From an uncultured Bacilli bacterium (lineage in GTDB: Bacteria > Bacillota_I > Bacilli_A > RF39 > UBA660): a stretch of DNA of 11,915 nt. Below are positions 11,887 through 11,915 of the stretch, piece by piece; positions within the stretch are counted from its first letter, which is position 1, and each line of letters begins with the position of its first letter. The position numbers were made by a program, and so were the translations under genes. The notes under the pieces are model-generated. The model ran no database searches and had not been told where the DNA came from. It worked only from the letters and a program-made list of their open reading frames with translations. The stretch is from the NCBI GenBank assembly GCA_904502155.1, contig CAJGDV010000029.1:1-11915 (forward strand). Reading direction: 5' to 3'.

Positions 11887-11915
11887 TAAGTATTTAATTA
11901 AATCTTCATATATTT
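11881..11915 (-). CDS. 3' end of a probable convergent gene (partial)
   Basis: On the minus strand the last bases of the window read as codons for IYEDLIKYLK followed by TAA at 11883-11881. The sequence looks like an ordinary helical C-terminus. Its stop codon sits symmetrically to the + strand stop within the shared terminator stem, which supports it as a real gene end. Only about ten residues are visible, so no family can be named, and the gene continues beyond the window. Confidence 0.45.
   Translation of the reverse strand, partial: IYEDLIKYLK

Noticed and set aside
1..11915. RNA genes, riboswitches, CRISPR arrays, insertion sequences or prophage pieces
   Set aside because: No cloverleaf or rRNA-like GC-rich block, no spaced direct repeats, no transposase or integrase motif, and the intergenic gaps (at most about 110 bases) are accounted for by promoters and terminators.

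Overview
The window comes from a very AT-rich, low-GC Gram-positive-type bacterium (Bacillota/Mycoplasmatota sense). By eye it is roughly a quarter G+C. It uses the standard bacterial code: cotE and the ABC permease end in TGA, while tryptophans are TGG. A clear CotE homologue (spore-coat morphogenetic protein) points to a spore-forming member of the Bacilli or a descendant of one. The very low GC and compact spacing recall Erysipelotrichales- or RF39-like gut lineages; that placement is inference. All complete genes lie on the + strand, and only the last ~35 bases appear to hold the tail of a convergent gene.

Layout. (1) 1-1499: two charged, helix-rich proteins of unknown function, the first cut by the window edge. 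They share a C-terminal tail motif and end at a terminator. (2) 1550-3277: an ABC ATPase with degraded signature and H-loop motifs and no permease beside it, followed 3 nt later by a membrane-anchored glycerophosphodiester phosphodiesterase. (3) 3311-3889: the RdgB/HAM1 house-cleaning NTP pyrophosphatase with its own extended -10 promoter and terminator. (4) 3972-4511: cotE, as a single-gene unit with a possible mother-cell sigma promoter. (5) 4619-5142: rpsP-khpA behind a strong promoter; the rimM-trmD genes that often follow are absent. (6) 5231-8125: uppS-cdsA-rseP, the undecaprenyl-phosphate / CDP-diacylglycerol / site-2-protease cluster, without dxr, followed by an unrecognised 110-residue protein. 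(7) 8149-8475: a YhbQ/UPF0213-type GIY-YIG protein. (8) 8492-11053: an operon of a NatA/YhaQ-like ATPase, a NatB/YhaP-like permease and a lipid-anchored single-domain rhodanese, all overlapping. (9) 11092-11865: a small protein-kinase-fold protein with its own promoter, ending in a palindrome shared with the convergent gene.

Regulatory architecture is compressed. Vegetative promoters are often TGN-TATAAT extended -10 elements and predict leaders of only about 9-23 nt, so the Shine-Dalgarno sequence lies almost at the 5' end. Most terminator hairpins start inside the coding sequence or stop codon they follow. No tRNA, rRNA, CRISPR, insertion sequence or riboswitch was recognised, and no gap without a gene exceeds about 110 bases.
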